Shown here: positions 1-9,386 of the stretch, in pieces
Layout: each line of letters begins with the position of its first letter
How positions within the stretch are numbered: position 1 is the stretch's first letter
NCBI RefSeq assembly: GCF_006351925.1
Contig: NZ_CP040924.1
Coordinates: forward strand, 1,386,001 to 1,450,000
Length of the DNA: 64,000 nucleotides
From: Clostridium thermarum
GTDB lineage: Bacteria > Bacillota > Clostridia > Clostridiales > Clostridiaceae
Reading direction: 5' to 3'
Position numbers and translations under genes: made by a program
Notes under the pieces: model-generated
The model's database searches: none
The model's input: the letters and a program-made list of their open reading frames with translations, nothing else
What the model was told of the DNA's origin: nothing

Positions 1-1
1 C

Positions 2-505
2 AGCGAGGAGCTAAAGATCTTCAACGCAGCTATAGGAACCGGTGTTTTGGATAACTACAATGAGAAGGACTTGAGATACAACAAGATCATAATCATGAGC
101 GATGCGGACGTGGATGGCTATCACATTAGAACCCTATGGATGACCTATATCTATAGATATATGAGGCCTTTAATAACCAATGGACATCTTTATATGGCCC
201 TACCACCCTTGTACAAGGTCTATAAGCAAACTAAGAAGGGTGACATTGTTCAGTATGCCTATAGTGACGAAGAATTGGAGAAGGTTAAAAAGGCAGTGGG
301 CAAGGGGGCATTAATTCAAAGATATAAGGGACTGGGAGAAATGAATCCTGACCAGCTTTGGGAAACCACACTAAATCCGGAGACAAGAACCCTGCAGCAG
401 GTAACCATTGAAGATGCCTCTAAGGCTGAGAAGATGATATCCCTTCTCATGGGTGATGTGGTAGAACCAAGAAAAAATTATATGTATAAGTACGCTGAAT
501 TTTAA
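2..505 (+). CDS. parE: DNA topoisomerase IV subunit B, C-terminal part (partial)
   Basis: The frame is open from base 2, so the gene starts before the window; 167 residues are visible. They cover the TOPRIM metal-binding motif (IMSDADVDGYHIRTL at about residues 33-47 of the fragment) and the conserved C-terminal segment QRYKGLGEMN...QLWETT, both diagnostic of GyrB/ParE. The subunit binds and hydrolyses ATP (domain outside the window) and, with subunit A, passes one DNA duplex through another. The A-subunit gene follows 18 bases downstream and lacks a GyrA box, which makes topoisomerase IV (ParE) more likely than gyrase (GyrB). A TTG at 47 is not a real start because the TOPRIM fold would be cut. 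Family sure; ParE versus GyrB likely. Confidence 0.9.
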   Translation, partial: SEELKIFNAAIGTGVLDNYNEKDLRYNKIIIMSDADVDGYHIRTLWMTYIYRYMRPLITNGHLYMALPPLYKVYKQTKKGDIVQYAYSDEELEKVKKAVGKGALIQRYKGLGEMNPDQLWETTLNPETRTLQQVTIEDASKAEKMISLLMGDVVEPRKNYMYKYAEF

Positions 506-523
506 CGGATTGGAGAAGATAGA

Positions 524-3436
524 ATGGTAAAGAAGAGCAACGGAATTCCAAGGGACAATAATATTATCAGGGTGCCCTTGGAAGAGGCTATGCCGGACAA
601 CTATCTGCCTTATGCTGTGGAGGTTGCAAAGGATAGAGCCCTTCCAGACGTCAGGGATGGACTAAAGCCGGTTCATAGAAGGATCTTATATGGAGCACAT
701 TTGCTGAGAGCTACGCCGGATAAGCCCTATTATAAGTCTGCAAGAATTGTGGGAGACATTTTGGGTAAGTTTCATCCTCATGGAGATTCCTCCGTATATG
801 ATGCCATGGTTATTCTGGCGCAAGACTTCACCACCAGAAAGCCTTTGATTGATGGCCATGGTAACTGGGGGTCTATAGACGGTGACAGTGCTGCAGCCAT
901 GCGTTACACTGAGGCAAGATTGACTCCCATAGCCATGGAGATGATCAGGGATATAGATAAGGATGTAGTGAATATGGTAGCCAATTACTCCGACTCGGAA
1001 TTGGAGCCGGAGGTACTTCCAAGCCGATATCCAAATCTACTTGTAAATGGAGCCTTTGGTATAGCTGTAGGCCTTGCAACCAATATTCCACCACATAATT
1101 TGAGGGAAGTTGTACAGGGCTTGATAGCCTGTATTGATAACAGAGAGATTACTACCAAAGAACTGATGGAGTATATTAAAGGTCCGGATCTACCTACCGG
1201 TGGCATACTTATAGGAAAGAACTCTCTCCTGTCCGCCTACGAAACCGGGGAAGGTAGGGTTACCCTAAGGGTTAAGGCCAGTATAGAAAAATTGGAAACC
1301 GGAAGGCTTGGTATTGTGATAACTGAATTTCCCTATAGAAAAAATAAGGCCAAGATCTTGCAGACCATTTCTGAGATGACTGGTGATAAAAAGCATTCCA
1401 AGGCGCTGGAGGCAATCACAGACATAAGAGATGAATCTGATAGAAACGGTATAAGAGCAGTTATAGAATTCAGAAAGTCTACGGACTATGAAACAGCAGA
1501 TAAGGTTTTGAAATACCTATATAAGAAAACAGACCTGCAGAGTAATTTAAGCTTTAACATGGTTGCCTTAACTAAAGGCAAGCCTGAGACCTTAGGGCTG
1601 AAGAGCATATTGATGCACTATTTGGATCACCAGAAAGAGGTAATTACCCGAAGGACTCAAAGGGAACTGGATATGGCAGAAAAAAGGTTCCATATCGTAG
1701 AGGGCTTTATTAAGGCTATTGATATTATGGATGAAATAATAGAAACCATAAGGGCCTCCATATCCAAAAAAGATGCTCAGGAAAAGCTGGTTCAAAAGTT
1801 TGGTTTTAGTGAACTACAGGCAGAAGCAATCCTTGAGTTAATGCTGTATAGGCTTACTGGCTTGGAGATAAAAGTATTTGAAAAAGAATATAAGGATTTG
1901 GAAAAGCTCATTGCCAAATTGAGAAAAATCTTGGGCAGCGAAAAGGAACTATTAAAGGTTATTAAGGATGAGCTTCTTGAAATAGTAGAAAAGTTTGGTG
2001 ATGACAGAAGAACAGAAATTATTGAAGATGAAACTGAGGCAAAGATTGATGCAGAAGAATTGATAATCGTTGAAGATACAATGATCACTATGTCCAACGA
2101 AGGCTATATCAAGAGAATACCTCTTAAGTCCTATAACAGATCTAATACCGATGTTTCGGACATAGAATATAGAGAAGGGGATTATAACAAATATCTTCTT
2201 CAGTCCAATACTCGTGATACGGTAGTGTTCTTTACTGACAAGGGAAATATGTATCAGCTGAAGGGGACTGATATACCGGAATACAAATGGAAGGAAAAAG
2301 GCGAGAAGCTGGATGCCTTAATAAGAGGATTGGACCTAGGACAAGAAAAAGTTGTTGGGGTTTTCTCACTGCAAGACTTTAGTGTGGAGAAGAGTTTCCT
2401 ATTCTCAACAAGTAAGGGTTATATGAAGAAAACCTCACTAGATAAATTTGTTACAAGCTATACTAAGCTTCTAGCCTTAAAGCTGAAGGATGATGAGAAA
2501 CTCATCTGTGTGGAGTTGATTTCAAGTGATAGGCAGGGGGCATTTATAGAAGTAACCACAAAGCTTGGCTTAAACTTTACTATAAGAGAGCCCCAGCTGG
2601 AGAATGCAGACAGAAACCTTCTGGGAACACAATTGACACCGCTGAGTGCCAAAGATGAATTGGTAAGTGTTACCTTCAGAGAAAGCTATGAATTCCTGCC
2701 ATTTAATTTGACAGTAAATTCTAAGGGTACAATAAAGCAGGTTGACAACTATAGGGGCAAAAGTGATTATAAGTTGACGGCTTCCAATGAGGACGACATT
2801 TTGATATTTGCAGATAATTGCAGGGCATACAAGCTGCCGGCCTATATGTTCCAGAATGCAAAAGATGGCATAAAGCTTGAGGACCTCACTTTCGATTATG
2901 ATCCTATAAAGGATAGCATACTGGAGGTAGTAACCGTAGGGGATTATAACAGGGAAGGTTATATTTACTTCTTCAGTAAAAAGGGTTTAATAAAGAAAAC
3001 AACATTGGAGGAGTTGAACAGCTCTCATCTAAGTATCCAGGTTTATAAGTTAAAGAGCGAAGCAGATGCCTTGGTCAGTGTGAAGGTTGCCTATGGTGAG
3101 TATAGCAGTGCTGTCATTGTTACTAAAAAGGCAATGGCCATCAAGTTCGAAGTGGCATCGATTAATGCAATGGGAAAAATAACTTCCGGAGTCACAGGAA
3201 TAAGTCTAAAGGAAGATGATGAGGTTGTATTCGGAGACATTATCTATGTCGGAGATGGCTCTGAAGAGATAGCAGTTGACGCCGAAGGAGGAAGAGAGCT
3301 ATTGCTGACCTCCAACAGGAAAGAAGAAAAAAGAGTAAAAATCGTTGACATTAAGCTTCAAAACAGGGCAGGCAGAGGAAACAGCTTGATGCTTATTGTA
3401 TTAGATGACTATGTAAAAGATGTTAAAATAGTATGA
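524..3436 (+). CDS. parC: DNA topoisomerase IV subunit A
   Basis: 970 residues, full length for a GyrA/ParC protein. The winged-helix/tower region is at residues 20-490. The active-site tyrosine is Y128 in AAMRYTEARL. The quinolone-resistance region HPHGDSSVYD has S89 and D93, the ancestral (drug-sensitive type) residues. The C-terminal beta-pinwheel runs from about residue 520 (SNEGYIKRIPLKSYNR). After that motif the QRRGG(K/R)G GyrA box expected in gyrase is absent, which supports ParC, the decatenase subunit. It is 18 bases behind parE, with a GGAG-type ribosome site, so the two subunits are co-translated. Very sure of family, fairly sure of ParC over GyrA. Confidence 0.92.
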   Translation: MVKKSNGIPRDNNIIRVPLEEAMPDNYLPYAVEVAKDRALPDVRDGLKPVHRRILYGAHLLRATPDKPYYKSARIVGDILGKFHPHGDSSVYDAMVILAQDFTTRKPLIDGHGNWGSIDGDSAAAMRYTEARLTPIAMEMIRDIDKDVVNMVANYSDSELEPEVLPSRYPNLLVNGAFGIAVGLATNIPPHNLREVVQGLIACIDNREITTKELMEYIKGPDLPTGGILIGKNSLLSAYETGEGRVTLRVKASIEKLETGRLGIVITEFPYRKNKAKILQTISEMTGDKKHSKALEAITDIRDESDRNGIRAVIEFRKSTDYETADKVLKYLYKKTDLQSNLSFNMVALTKGKPETLGLKSILMHYLDHQKEVITRRTQRELDMAEKRFHIVEGFIKAIDIMDEIIETIRASISKKDAQEKLVQKFGFSELQAEAILELMLYRLTGLEIKVFEKEYKDLEKLIAKLRKILGSEKELLKVIKDELLEIVEKFGDDRRTEIIEDETEAKIDAEELIIVEDTMITMSNEGYIKRIPLKSYNRSNTDVSDIEYREGDYNKYLLQSNTRDTVVFFTDKGNMYQLKGTDIPEYKWKEKGEKLDALIRGLDLGQEKVVGVFSLQDFSVEKSFLFSTSKGYMKKTSLDKFVTSYTKLLALKLKDDEKLICVELISSDRQGAFIEVTTKLGLNFTIREPQLENADRNLLGTQLTPLSAKDELVSVTFRESYEFLPFNLTVNSKGTIKQVDNYRGKSDYKLTASNEDDILIFADNCRAYKLPAYMFQNAKDGIKLEDLTFDYDPIKDSILEVVTVGDYNREGYIYFFSKKGLIKKTTLEELNSSHLSIQVYKLKSEADALVSVKVAYGEYSSAVIVTKKAMAIKFEVASINAMGKITSGVTGISLKEDDEVVFGDIIYVGDGSEEIAVDAEGGRELLLTSNRKEEKRVKIVDIKLQNRAGRGNSLMLIVLDDYVKDVKIV

Positions 3437-3523
3437 AGAATACAGCAGGTAGGTTGAAAGACGAACTGTTTGCGAATATAATAAAAGTTAATAGAAAATG
3501 CTGTTAATAATACAAAGCATTTA

Positions 3524-3557
3524 AATTGACAATTGTCCATTGTCAATTTTCAATTAT
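3524..3557. repeat. short dispersed intergenic repeat, copy 1
   Basis: A 34-bp element between parC and the DJ-1 gene. It contains TTGACAA (3526-3532) and its inverse TTGTCAA (3540-3546), and matches 28 of 34 bases of a second copy at 9326-9359. Both lie just upstream of a gene start. It supplies a spurious in-frame ATG at 3526 for the following gene. Confidence 0.6.
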
Positions 3558-3588
3558 TATAAAACGTTTACAATTGGAGGGGTATCAA

Positions 3589-4155
3589 ATGAAGACAGTA
3601 TTACTTTTTCTGGCAGAGGGCTTTGAGGAGATTGAGGCGCTTACTGTAGTAGACATTTTGAGAAGAGCCGGAGTCCAATGTGATATGTGCTCTTTGAAAG
3701 GGACCTATGTTACCGGTTCTCACGGCATTGAAGTAAAGAGCGATATATGTTTGGACGATATAGACCAGAGGGGATATGATGCAGTGGTATTGCCTGGAGG
3801 ACCCGGTGCTGATGTTCTAAAGAACAACGTAAGGGTTGTACAACTTGTGAAGGATTTTTATATGAGCGGCAGAATAACGGCAGCCATATGTGCGGCACCT
3901 ATAGTTTTAGCTGAGGCCGGTATAGTTAACGGTCATAACGTAACTTCTTATCCTAGTGTGAAAAATGTTTTAGATAATAGTGTGTACAAGGAAGACCTGG
4001 TGGTTTTACATAATAACATACTGACCAGCAGAGGACCTGCTACAGCCTTTCCTTTTGCCTATGCACTGTTGGAGGCCCTGGGACTGGAAAAGGAAGCAGA
4101 GGAACTTAAGGAAGGTATGTTGTACAACTTTGCAAATTCCTGTAACCGTGAATAA
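3589..4155 (+). CDS. DJ-1/PfpI family protein
   Basis: 188 residues with the DJ-1/ThiJ/PfpI flavodoxin-like fold. The nucleophile elbow is C101 in ITAAICAAPIVL, and acidic residues of the FEEIEA segment (E13-E16) supply the conserved glutamate partner. Members act as glyoxalase III/deglycase-like enzymes, chaperones or cysteine peptidases; which applies here cannot be told from sequence. The start at 3589 was chosen because GGAGGGG (3576-3582) lies 6 bases upstream and the N-terminus MKTVLLFLAEG begins the first strand. An in-frame ATG at 3526 lies inside an intergenic repeat and is unlikely. Cytosolic, no signal peptide. It is separated from parC by about 150 bases and is probably its own unit. 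Confidence 0.88.
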   Translation: MKTVLLFLAEGFEEIEALTVVDILRRAGVQCDMCSLKGTYVTGSHGIEVKSDICLDDIDQRGYDAVVLPGGPGADVLKNNVRVVQLVKDFYMSGRITAAICAAPIVLAEAGIVNGHNVTSYPSVKNVLDNSVYKEDLVVLHNNILTSRGPATAFPFAYALLEALGLEKEAEELKEGMLYNFANSCNRE

Positions 4156-4207
4156 TATTTTTACAAAAATACTTAATAGTCATTATATGGAAGCTTAACT
4201 TTGATAT

Positions 4208-4251
4208 AATAAGGACATTGGGACTTAGAGACTCATGTCCTTATTTTCTTT
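4208..4251 (+). terminator. Rho-independent terminator after the DJ-1 gene
   Basis: An 11-bp perfect stem, AATAAGGACAT (4208-4218) with ATGTCCTTATT (4235-4245), a 16-base loop, then TTCTTTT. It lies 52 bases after the DJ-1 stop. It could also act as a hairpin in the leader of the next gene. Confidence 0.6.
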
Positions 4252-4263
4252 TGGAGGTATTAA

Positions 4264-5472
4264 ATGAAAGAGTATATTTTAGATAATTGTATTAAACTGA
4301 TCTGTGAAAAAAGAAATAGTGCACTGACCTCCTTTTGTATAGGATTTAATGCAGGAGCTTTGGAGGAGACTGGGTTTAATGCAGGTGTAGCCCATGCCGT
4401 CGAACATATGGTATTTAAAGCTACATCCAGTAAGACTGAAAAAGAGATTAATATAGCCATGGACGAGGTTTTTGGATTTAATAATGCTATGACAAATTAT
4501 CCCTATGTAATATATTATGGCACATTGATGAGTGAAGATTTTATAAGGGGCTTTAATATTTACAGTGATATTCTTTTAAATCCAACCTTCCCTGAAGATG
4601 GCTTTTATGAAGAGATGAAAGTTATCAGTGAAGAATTGAGAGATTGGAGAGAAGACCCAACCCAGACCTGTGAAGATATGCTTCTTAAGAATGCCTATTC
4701 ACAAAGACGGATTAAGGAATTGATAATAGGAAGTGAAGAAAGCATAGGCAGGATTACCTTAAAAGAACTGAAAGAATTTTATAACAGGTTTTATTGTTCA
4801 AATAACTGTGTGATAAGCGTTGCTACTTCACTGGATTTTGATTTTATCTATGAAACAGTTAATGAAAACTTTGGTAAGTGGAAAAGAGAAATGAGCTTTC
4901 AACAAGACCTGGTCTATGATAAGAACAAACCTGGTATTTTTTTTAATGAAGGCAATGTACAAGGGGCGAAGCTTCAATTTTGCTATGGAATAGAGGATTT
5001 GACCTGGAAGGAAATTATGGCTTTGCATTACTTAAATATAATATTTGGTGAGGGTACAAGTTCCATACTGTACGATGTAGTGAGGACTGAGAAGGCCTTA
5101 GCCTATGAGGTAGGGAGTGCAATAAAAAATGAAAGAGGCATTAAGCTCTTTTCTATAAATATAAGTACTTCCAGAGAGAATATTAATGCGGCAATTAAAT
5201 CAGTAGAGGACTGCATTATAAGAGCCAGAAATTATAATTGGGAAGAAGAAGGCTGCATATATAAAATACAGAAAAGACTAGCGTTAAAAAATAGTCTGGC
5301 TCTTGAAAGGTCTATAGAATGGTGCAAAAAAGTTACAACCTGTCAACTGATGTATGGAGATTACAGGTATGCTTTTAGTCATGAAATTAACTACAATATT
5401 AATTCCAAGGATATAAGAACCGTTATAGATAGGGTTTTGAAAAATCCGTCAATTCAAATATTATCATCCTGA
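4264..5472 (+). CDS. M16 family zinc metallopeptidase
   Basis: 402 residues, about the size of a one-unit M16 (pitrilysin/processing-peptidase-like) protein. The inverted zinc motif HxxEH is H44-A-V-E47-H48, and the third zinc ligand, a glutamate, is in ISEELRDW near E123/E124, at the expected ~76-residue spacing. The second half (from about 210) resembles the inactive M16 C-terminal domain, with EKALAYEVGS matching the conserved R/Y segment. The predicted role is cleavage of short peptides in the cytosol; no signal peptide is seen. The ribosome site TTGGAGG (4251-4257) is 6 bases before ATG. recJ follows 14 bases later, so the two may be co-transcribed. Confidence 0.85.
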   Translation: MKEYILDNCIKLICEKRNSALTSFCIGFNAGALEETGFNAGVAHAVEHMVFKATSSKTEKEINIAMDEVFGFNNAMTNYPYVIYYGTLMSEDFIRGFNIYSDILLNPTFPEDGFYEEMKVISEELRDWREDPTQTCEDMLLKNAYSQRRIKELIIGSEESIGRITLKELKEFYNRFYCSNNCVISVATSLDFDFIYETVNENFGKWKREMSFQQDLVYDKNKPGIFFNEGNVQGAKLQFCYGIEDLTWKEIMALHYLNIIFGEGTSSILYDVVRTEKALAYEVGSAIKNERGIKLFSINISTSRENINAAIKSVEDCIIRARNYNWEEEGCIYKIQKRLALKNSLALERSIEWCKKVTTCQLMYGDYRYAFSHEINYNINSKDIRTVIDRVLKNPSIQILSS

Positions 5473-5486
5473 GAGGAGTTTGGTGC

Positions 5487-7256
5487 ATGGAAAGACGTTG
5501 GATGTTAAAGCAAACAAGTACCGATATTATGGCAGTGGCCAGGGAGGCTGAGGTTAACCCAATCATTGCCTCGCTTTTGGTTCATAGAGATATAAAACGA
5601 CCTGAAGAGATAAAAAGGTTCTTGAGAGCATCTTTAGAGGATTTATATGATGGGAAATTAATGAAGGATATGAATAAGGGAGTAGCCATTATAAGAGACT
5701 CCATAAAAATGGGGAAGAAGATCTATATCTATGGCGATTATGACGTGGATGGGGTTATCAGTACCTATATATTGTACAAAGCCTTAGCAAGATGCGGAGC
5801 AAATGTTTCATATCATATACCGGATAGAGAGAGTGAAGGCTACGGTATGAATGAGGACAGAATAAGACTGCTGAGTGAAGAGGGCTGTGAAGTGATACTT
5901 ACTTGTGACAACGGTATTGCTGCCTATGAGCAGATAAAGCATGCAAAGGAACTGGGAATGCAAGTGGTTGTTACAGACCACCACGACGTGCCTTTTGCAG
6001 ATGAAGATGGGATCAAAAGGTATTTGGTGCCGGAAGCGGATGCTGTAATAAATCCAAAACAGGAGGATTGCCCATACCCCTTTAAACAATTATGTGGTGG
6101 GGAGATTGCCTATAAGTTTACGGAGGTCTTGTATGAAGCCATGGGCATAGACAGAGGAGAAGCACATGAACTGTTGCAATATGCAGCTATTGCCACAATC
6201 TGTGATGTGGTGGATTTGGTTGATGAAAACAGAATTATTGCCAAAAAGGGACTGGAAATGCTAAATAATACTGACAATCTTGGCCTAAGGGCTTTGATGG
6301 CAGAGTGTGGTTTGGACAATAAAACCATAACCGCCTATCATTTAGGATTTGTTATAGGACCTTGTATTAATGCCACAGGAAGACTTGAAAGTGCCAGATT
6401 ATCTGTTGAATTACTGCTCTGTGAGGATGAAGATGAGGCTGTTTATCTTGCCAAGAGGTTAAGAGATTTAAATGAAGAAAGGCAAAACATCACCCTCAGC
6501 AGTGTAGAGAGGATATCAAAGTTAATAGAAACAGAAAAAATGGATAGGGATAAGGTCCTGATAGTATATGATGAGCAAACCCACGAAAGTATTGCGGGTA
6601 TAGTAGCGGGAAGAATTAAAGAGCAATACAACCTTCCCACTATTGTGCTGACAAAGGGTAAGGATATGCCCAAAGGGTCTGCCAGATCTATAGAGGCTTA
6701 CAATATGTTCGAGGAACTTGTTAAGTGCAAGGACATGCTTGAGAAGTTCGGAGGTCATCCAATGGCAGCTGGCCTATCTCTTAAAGAAGAAAATATCCAT
6801 AAATTGCGTCAGCGATTAAATGAAAATTGTACCCTTACAGAGGAAGAACTGCAGCCTAAGGTGAGAATAGATCAAAAGCTTCCTCTAAAGTATGTTTCCC
6901 TTAAGCTGGTGGATGAAATTCAAAAATTAGAGCCCTTTGGCAAAGGTAATCCTCCACCGGTCTTCGCTGAAAAAGAAGTGGTTATAGAGAGGGTTTACCT
7001 TATTGGCAGGGAAAAGAATGTAGTAAAACTGATGATGCGCACAGGAGAGGGATTTAATAAGATCTATGGGATTTTCTTTGATTCCCCAGGATACTTTAAA
7101 GATGCTTTTGTGAAAGCCTATGATGAAGTAAGTTATGATAGATTTCTTGCAGGAGTGATTGGGGAGGTCAAGGCTGATATCATTTACTATCCGGACATAA
7201 ATGAATACAATGGATCTATAAGCTTACAGCTTATAATAAAAGATATAAGATTTTAG
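5487..7256 (+). CDS. recJ: single-stranded-DNA-specific exonuclease RecJ
   Basis: 589 residues, typical of the shorter Firmicute RecJ. DHH-superfamily motifs are present: DYDVDG (D84-G89), DHHDVP (D164-H166), the glycine-rich NATGRLESARLS motif of the DHHA1 half, and GGHPMAAGLSL near residue 430. The region after about 460 is the OB-fold that grips single-stranded DNA. RecJ degrades 5' single-stranded tails during recombination and mismatch/base-excision repair. GAGAGGAG 8 bases before ATG supports the start. It lies close behind the M16 peptidase gene; an orphan kinase gene follows after 68 bases. Confidence 0.93.
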   Translation: MERRWMLKQTSTDIMAVAREAEVNPIIASLLVHRDIKRPEEIKRFLRASLEDLYDGKLMKDMNKGVAIIRDSIKMGKKIYIYGDYDVDGVISTYILYKALARCGANVSYHIPDRESEGYGMNEDRIRLLSEEGCEVILTCDNGIAAYEQIKHAKELGMQVVVTDHHDVPFADEDGIKRYLVPEADAVINPKQEDCPYPFKQLCGGEIAYKFTEVLYEAMGIDRGEAHELLQYAAIATICDVVDLVDENRIIAKKGLEMLNNTDNLGLRALMAECGLDNKTITAYHLGFVIGPCINATGRLESARLSVELLLCEDEDEAVYLAKRLRDLNEERQNITLSSVERISKLIETEKMDRDKVLIVYDEQTHESIAGIVAGRIKEQYNLPTIVLTKGKDMPKGSARSIEAYNMFEELVKCKDMLEKFGGHPMAAGLSLKEENIHKLRQRLNENCTLTEEELQPKVRIDQKLPLKYVSLKLVDEIQKLEPFGKGNPPPVFAEKEVVIERVYLIGREKNVVKLMMRTGEGFNKIYGIFFDSPGYFKDAFVKAYDEVSYDRFLAGVIGEVKADIIYYPDINEYNGSISLQLIIKDIRF

Positions 7257-7324
7257 AAAAAAGAGGGAAATTATGTAAGTTTATAGAATTAGTATAATGA
7301 AGTATATAATTTGGGGGAATTTAT

Positions 7325-9319
7325 ATGGAAGTAAATATAGAACACTTACCCTTTGGAGTAGCAGTTATAGATAAGAACACACTGATTATTGAGACGGTAA
7401 ATGATTACTTCTGCAAAATCTTTTCAATTGATCATAAAGCAGGTATCACCATAGAAGAATGTCAGCCTCTATTTTTTTTGATGGATATAATAGAGGAAGG
7501 CGAAGAAGAATATAGATTAAATGATTTTAAATATAATGAGGAGACCTGTCTGGACATTATACTAAAGAATAGTAAGGATAAAATTACAGCATATATAATA
7601 AAGAAAAATTCTGAAGCATCCTCCCTTGAAGGCCGTATGATGTCAAAGCTTCTCAAATTGAGGGAAGAAAGGCAGGAGTTCATTACAATATCTACGGAGC
7701 TTAAAAGTAAATGTGAGATTATTGAGATCTTGAGAAAAAGAGAAAAAGAATATATGATGCATCTAAAAGATGTAATGAATAACATATCTGAGGGGCTTAT
7801 TGTTTTGGACAGCAAGGGAAAGTACAATTTCTGTAATAAATTCATATACTCAATTATTGATGTGTCTGAGGAGAGTCTGAAAGACTATCCAAACATTTTT
7901 TCTAACTATATCATAGAAAACATCAATGATGAGGAAAGTACAGGATGCCTTGACAATATTTTTAATAATAAGCTTCTGATGAAAAATGTGGTGATTTTAC
8001 TCATTCATAAAGATACAGGGGAACGAAAGTTTATAGAATTTAATAATTCACCTATAAAAGACGAAAATGATGAGTTTGTATACAGTATTGTAACTATGAA
8101 GGATGTAACAGATATTAAGCTCCATGAAAGACTTGTACAAGAGCAGGCAGCTTTCATTAATGATGTCATTAACACCATGGATATTCCCGTGGCAGTAGTA
8201 TCATATCCTCTGCTGGAGATAACTTTGGCAAATGGCAAGCTTAGAGAATTTGCCAATAAAATCTTTGGTGACAAGTGTAAAAACCGAGGGGAAAGGTCTT
8301 TGTCCCTAAAAGAACTGCTCATAGGTGAGGAGTATAAAGAAATAAATGAGGCTATTTTAAATTGTGGTAATAATGGGGTGGAATGCAGTTACTCTCCCTT
8401 TGAACTTAACAATGATGGAGAAAAAAGATACTATAAAATAAAATTTAAACCACTTAAGGATAGAAATAAAAATACCAATTTGATTTTGATAAGTGCCATG
8501 GATATTACAGAGGAAACCTGTAGAAGTATGCATTTAGAAAATATATCCAATATAAAAGATGAATTTTTTTCCTTAATTTCTCACGAATTGAGAACACCAT
8601 TGACGGTAATACATTCCTCACTGCAATTGGCATATAATGTATATGGAAAGGAAATAACCCCGAATATTCATAAAAATATGGTGAGGATAAGCCAAAACTG
8701 CAGCAGACTTCTTAAGCTTATTAATAACATTTTGGATATAACTAAGGCTGAAGCGGGTTTCCTAACCTTAAATATTTCGAACTTTGACATTGTTTCTAAT
8801 ACAGAGTACGTGGTTAACTCAATCAATTCATATGCTAAGGTAAAAGAAATAGAGTTAGTATTTATCTCAAATTGTAATCAGCTTTATGTGAATATGGATA
8901 AGGATAAGTATGAGAAGATTCTGCTGAATCTTCTGTCTAATGCTATGAAATTTACTCCATCGGGTAAGAAGATCATAACTAAGATTGAGGAAAAAGATAA
9001 TTGCTTTACCCTATCTGTCTCAGACCAAGGCATCGGCATACCAAAGGACAAGATAGAATCAATTTTTGATAGGTTCGCTCAGGTAAACAGTTCACTTTCC
9101 AGAAGGGCAGAGGGAACCGGATTGGGCTTATCTTTGGTTAAGAAGTTTGTGGAATTAATGGGAGGAACTATAGAGGTCAAGAGCACTGTTGATGTGGGAA
9201 CAGAATTTATATTAAGCTTTAAAAAGCTTTGTATTGACTATGCTGAAAGTGAAAGCTTTGCATTGATGGATGTCAATATGGAGGAGAAAATCAATATTGA
9301 GTTTTCAGATATCGACTAA
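7325..9319 (+). CDS. PAS-domain sensor histidine kinase, cytosolic
   Basis: 664 residues with no transmembrane segment or signal peptide. Three PAS-like sensor regions are likely at about 5-90, 140-265 and 275-400, with a coiled linker at 105-145. The HisKA domain has the phosphorylated H420 in SHELRTPL. HATPase boxes follow: N box LLNLLSNAMKFTP, G1 SDQGIGIP, F box FDRFAQV and G2 GTGLGLSLV. It probably autophosphorylates in response to an internal signal. No response-regulator gene is adjacent (recJ before, murG after), so it is an orphan; in Clostridia such orphan kinases often feed Spo0A, which is only a possibility here. GGGGG 7 bases upstream of ATG sets the start. Confidence 0.88.
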   Translation: MEVNIEHLPFGVAVIDKNTLIIETVNDYFCKIFSIDHKAGITIEECQPLFFLMDIIEEGEEEYRLNDFKYNEETCLDIILKNSKDKITAYIIKKNSEASSLEGRMMSKLLKLREERQEFITISTELKSKCEIIEILRKREKEYMMHLKDVMNNISEGLIVLDSKGKYNFCNKFIYSIIDVSEESLKDYPNIFSNYIIENINDEESTGCLDNIFNNKLLMKNVVILLIHKDTGERKFIEFNNSPIKDENDEFVYSIVTMKDVTDIKLHERLVQEQAAFINDVINTMDIPVAVVSYPLLEITLANGKLREFANKIFGDKCKNRGERSLSLKELLIGEEYKEINEAILNCGNNGVECSYSPFELNNDGEKRYYKIKFKPLKDRNKNTNLILISAMDITEETCRSMHLENISNIKDEFFSLISHELRTPLTVIHSSLQLAYNVYGKEITPNIHKNMVRISQNCSRLLKLINNILDITKAEAGFLTLNISNFDIVSNTEYVVNSINSYAKVKEIELVFISNCNQLYVNMDKDKYEKILLNLLSNAMKFTPSGKKIITKIEEKDNCFTLSVSDQGIGIPKDKIESIFDRFAQVNSSLSRRAEGTGLGLSLVKKFVELMGGTIEVKSTVDVGTEFILSFKKLCIDYAESESFALMDVNMEEKINIEFSDID

Positions 9320-9325
9320 CATATT

Positions 9326-9359
9326 AATGGACAATTGTCAAATGGCAATTATCAATTTT
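9326..9359. repeat. short dispersed intergenic repeat, copy 2
   Basis: 34 bp in the kinase-murG gap, 28 of 34 bases identical to 3524-3557 and sharing GACAATTGTC and TCAATT blocks. It begins 7 bases after the kinase stop codon and ends 27 bases before the murG start. Confidence 0.6.
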
Positions 9360-9386
9360 AACTAGTAAAATAATGAGGTGACCAAA

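Noticed and set aside
4205..4210. TATAAT before the M16 peptidase gene as a promoter
   Set aside because: No -35 at 16-18 bases, and it overlaps the left arm of the terminator hairpin.
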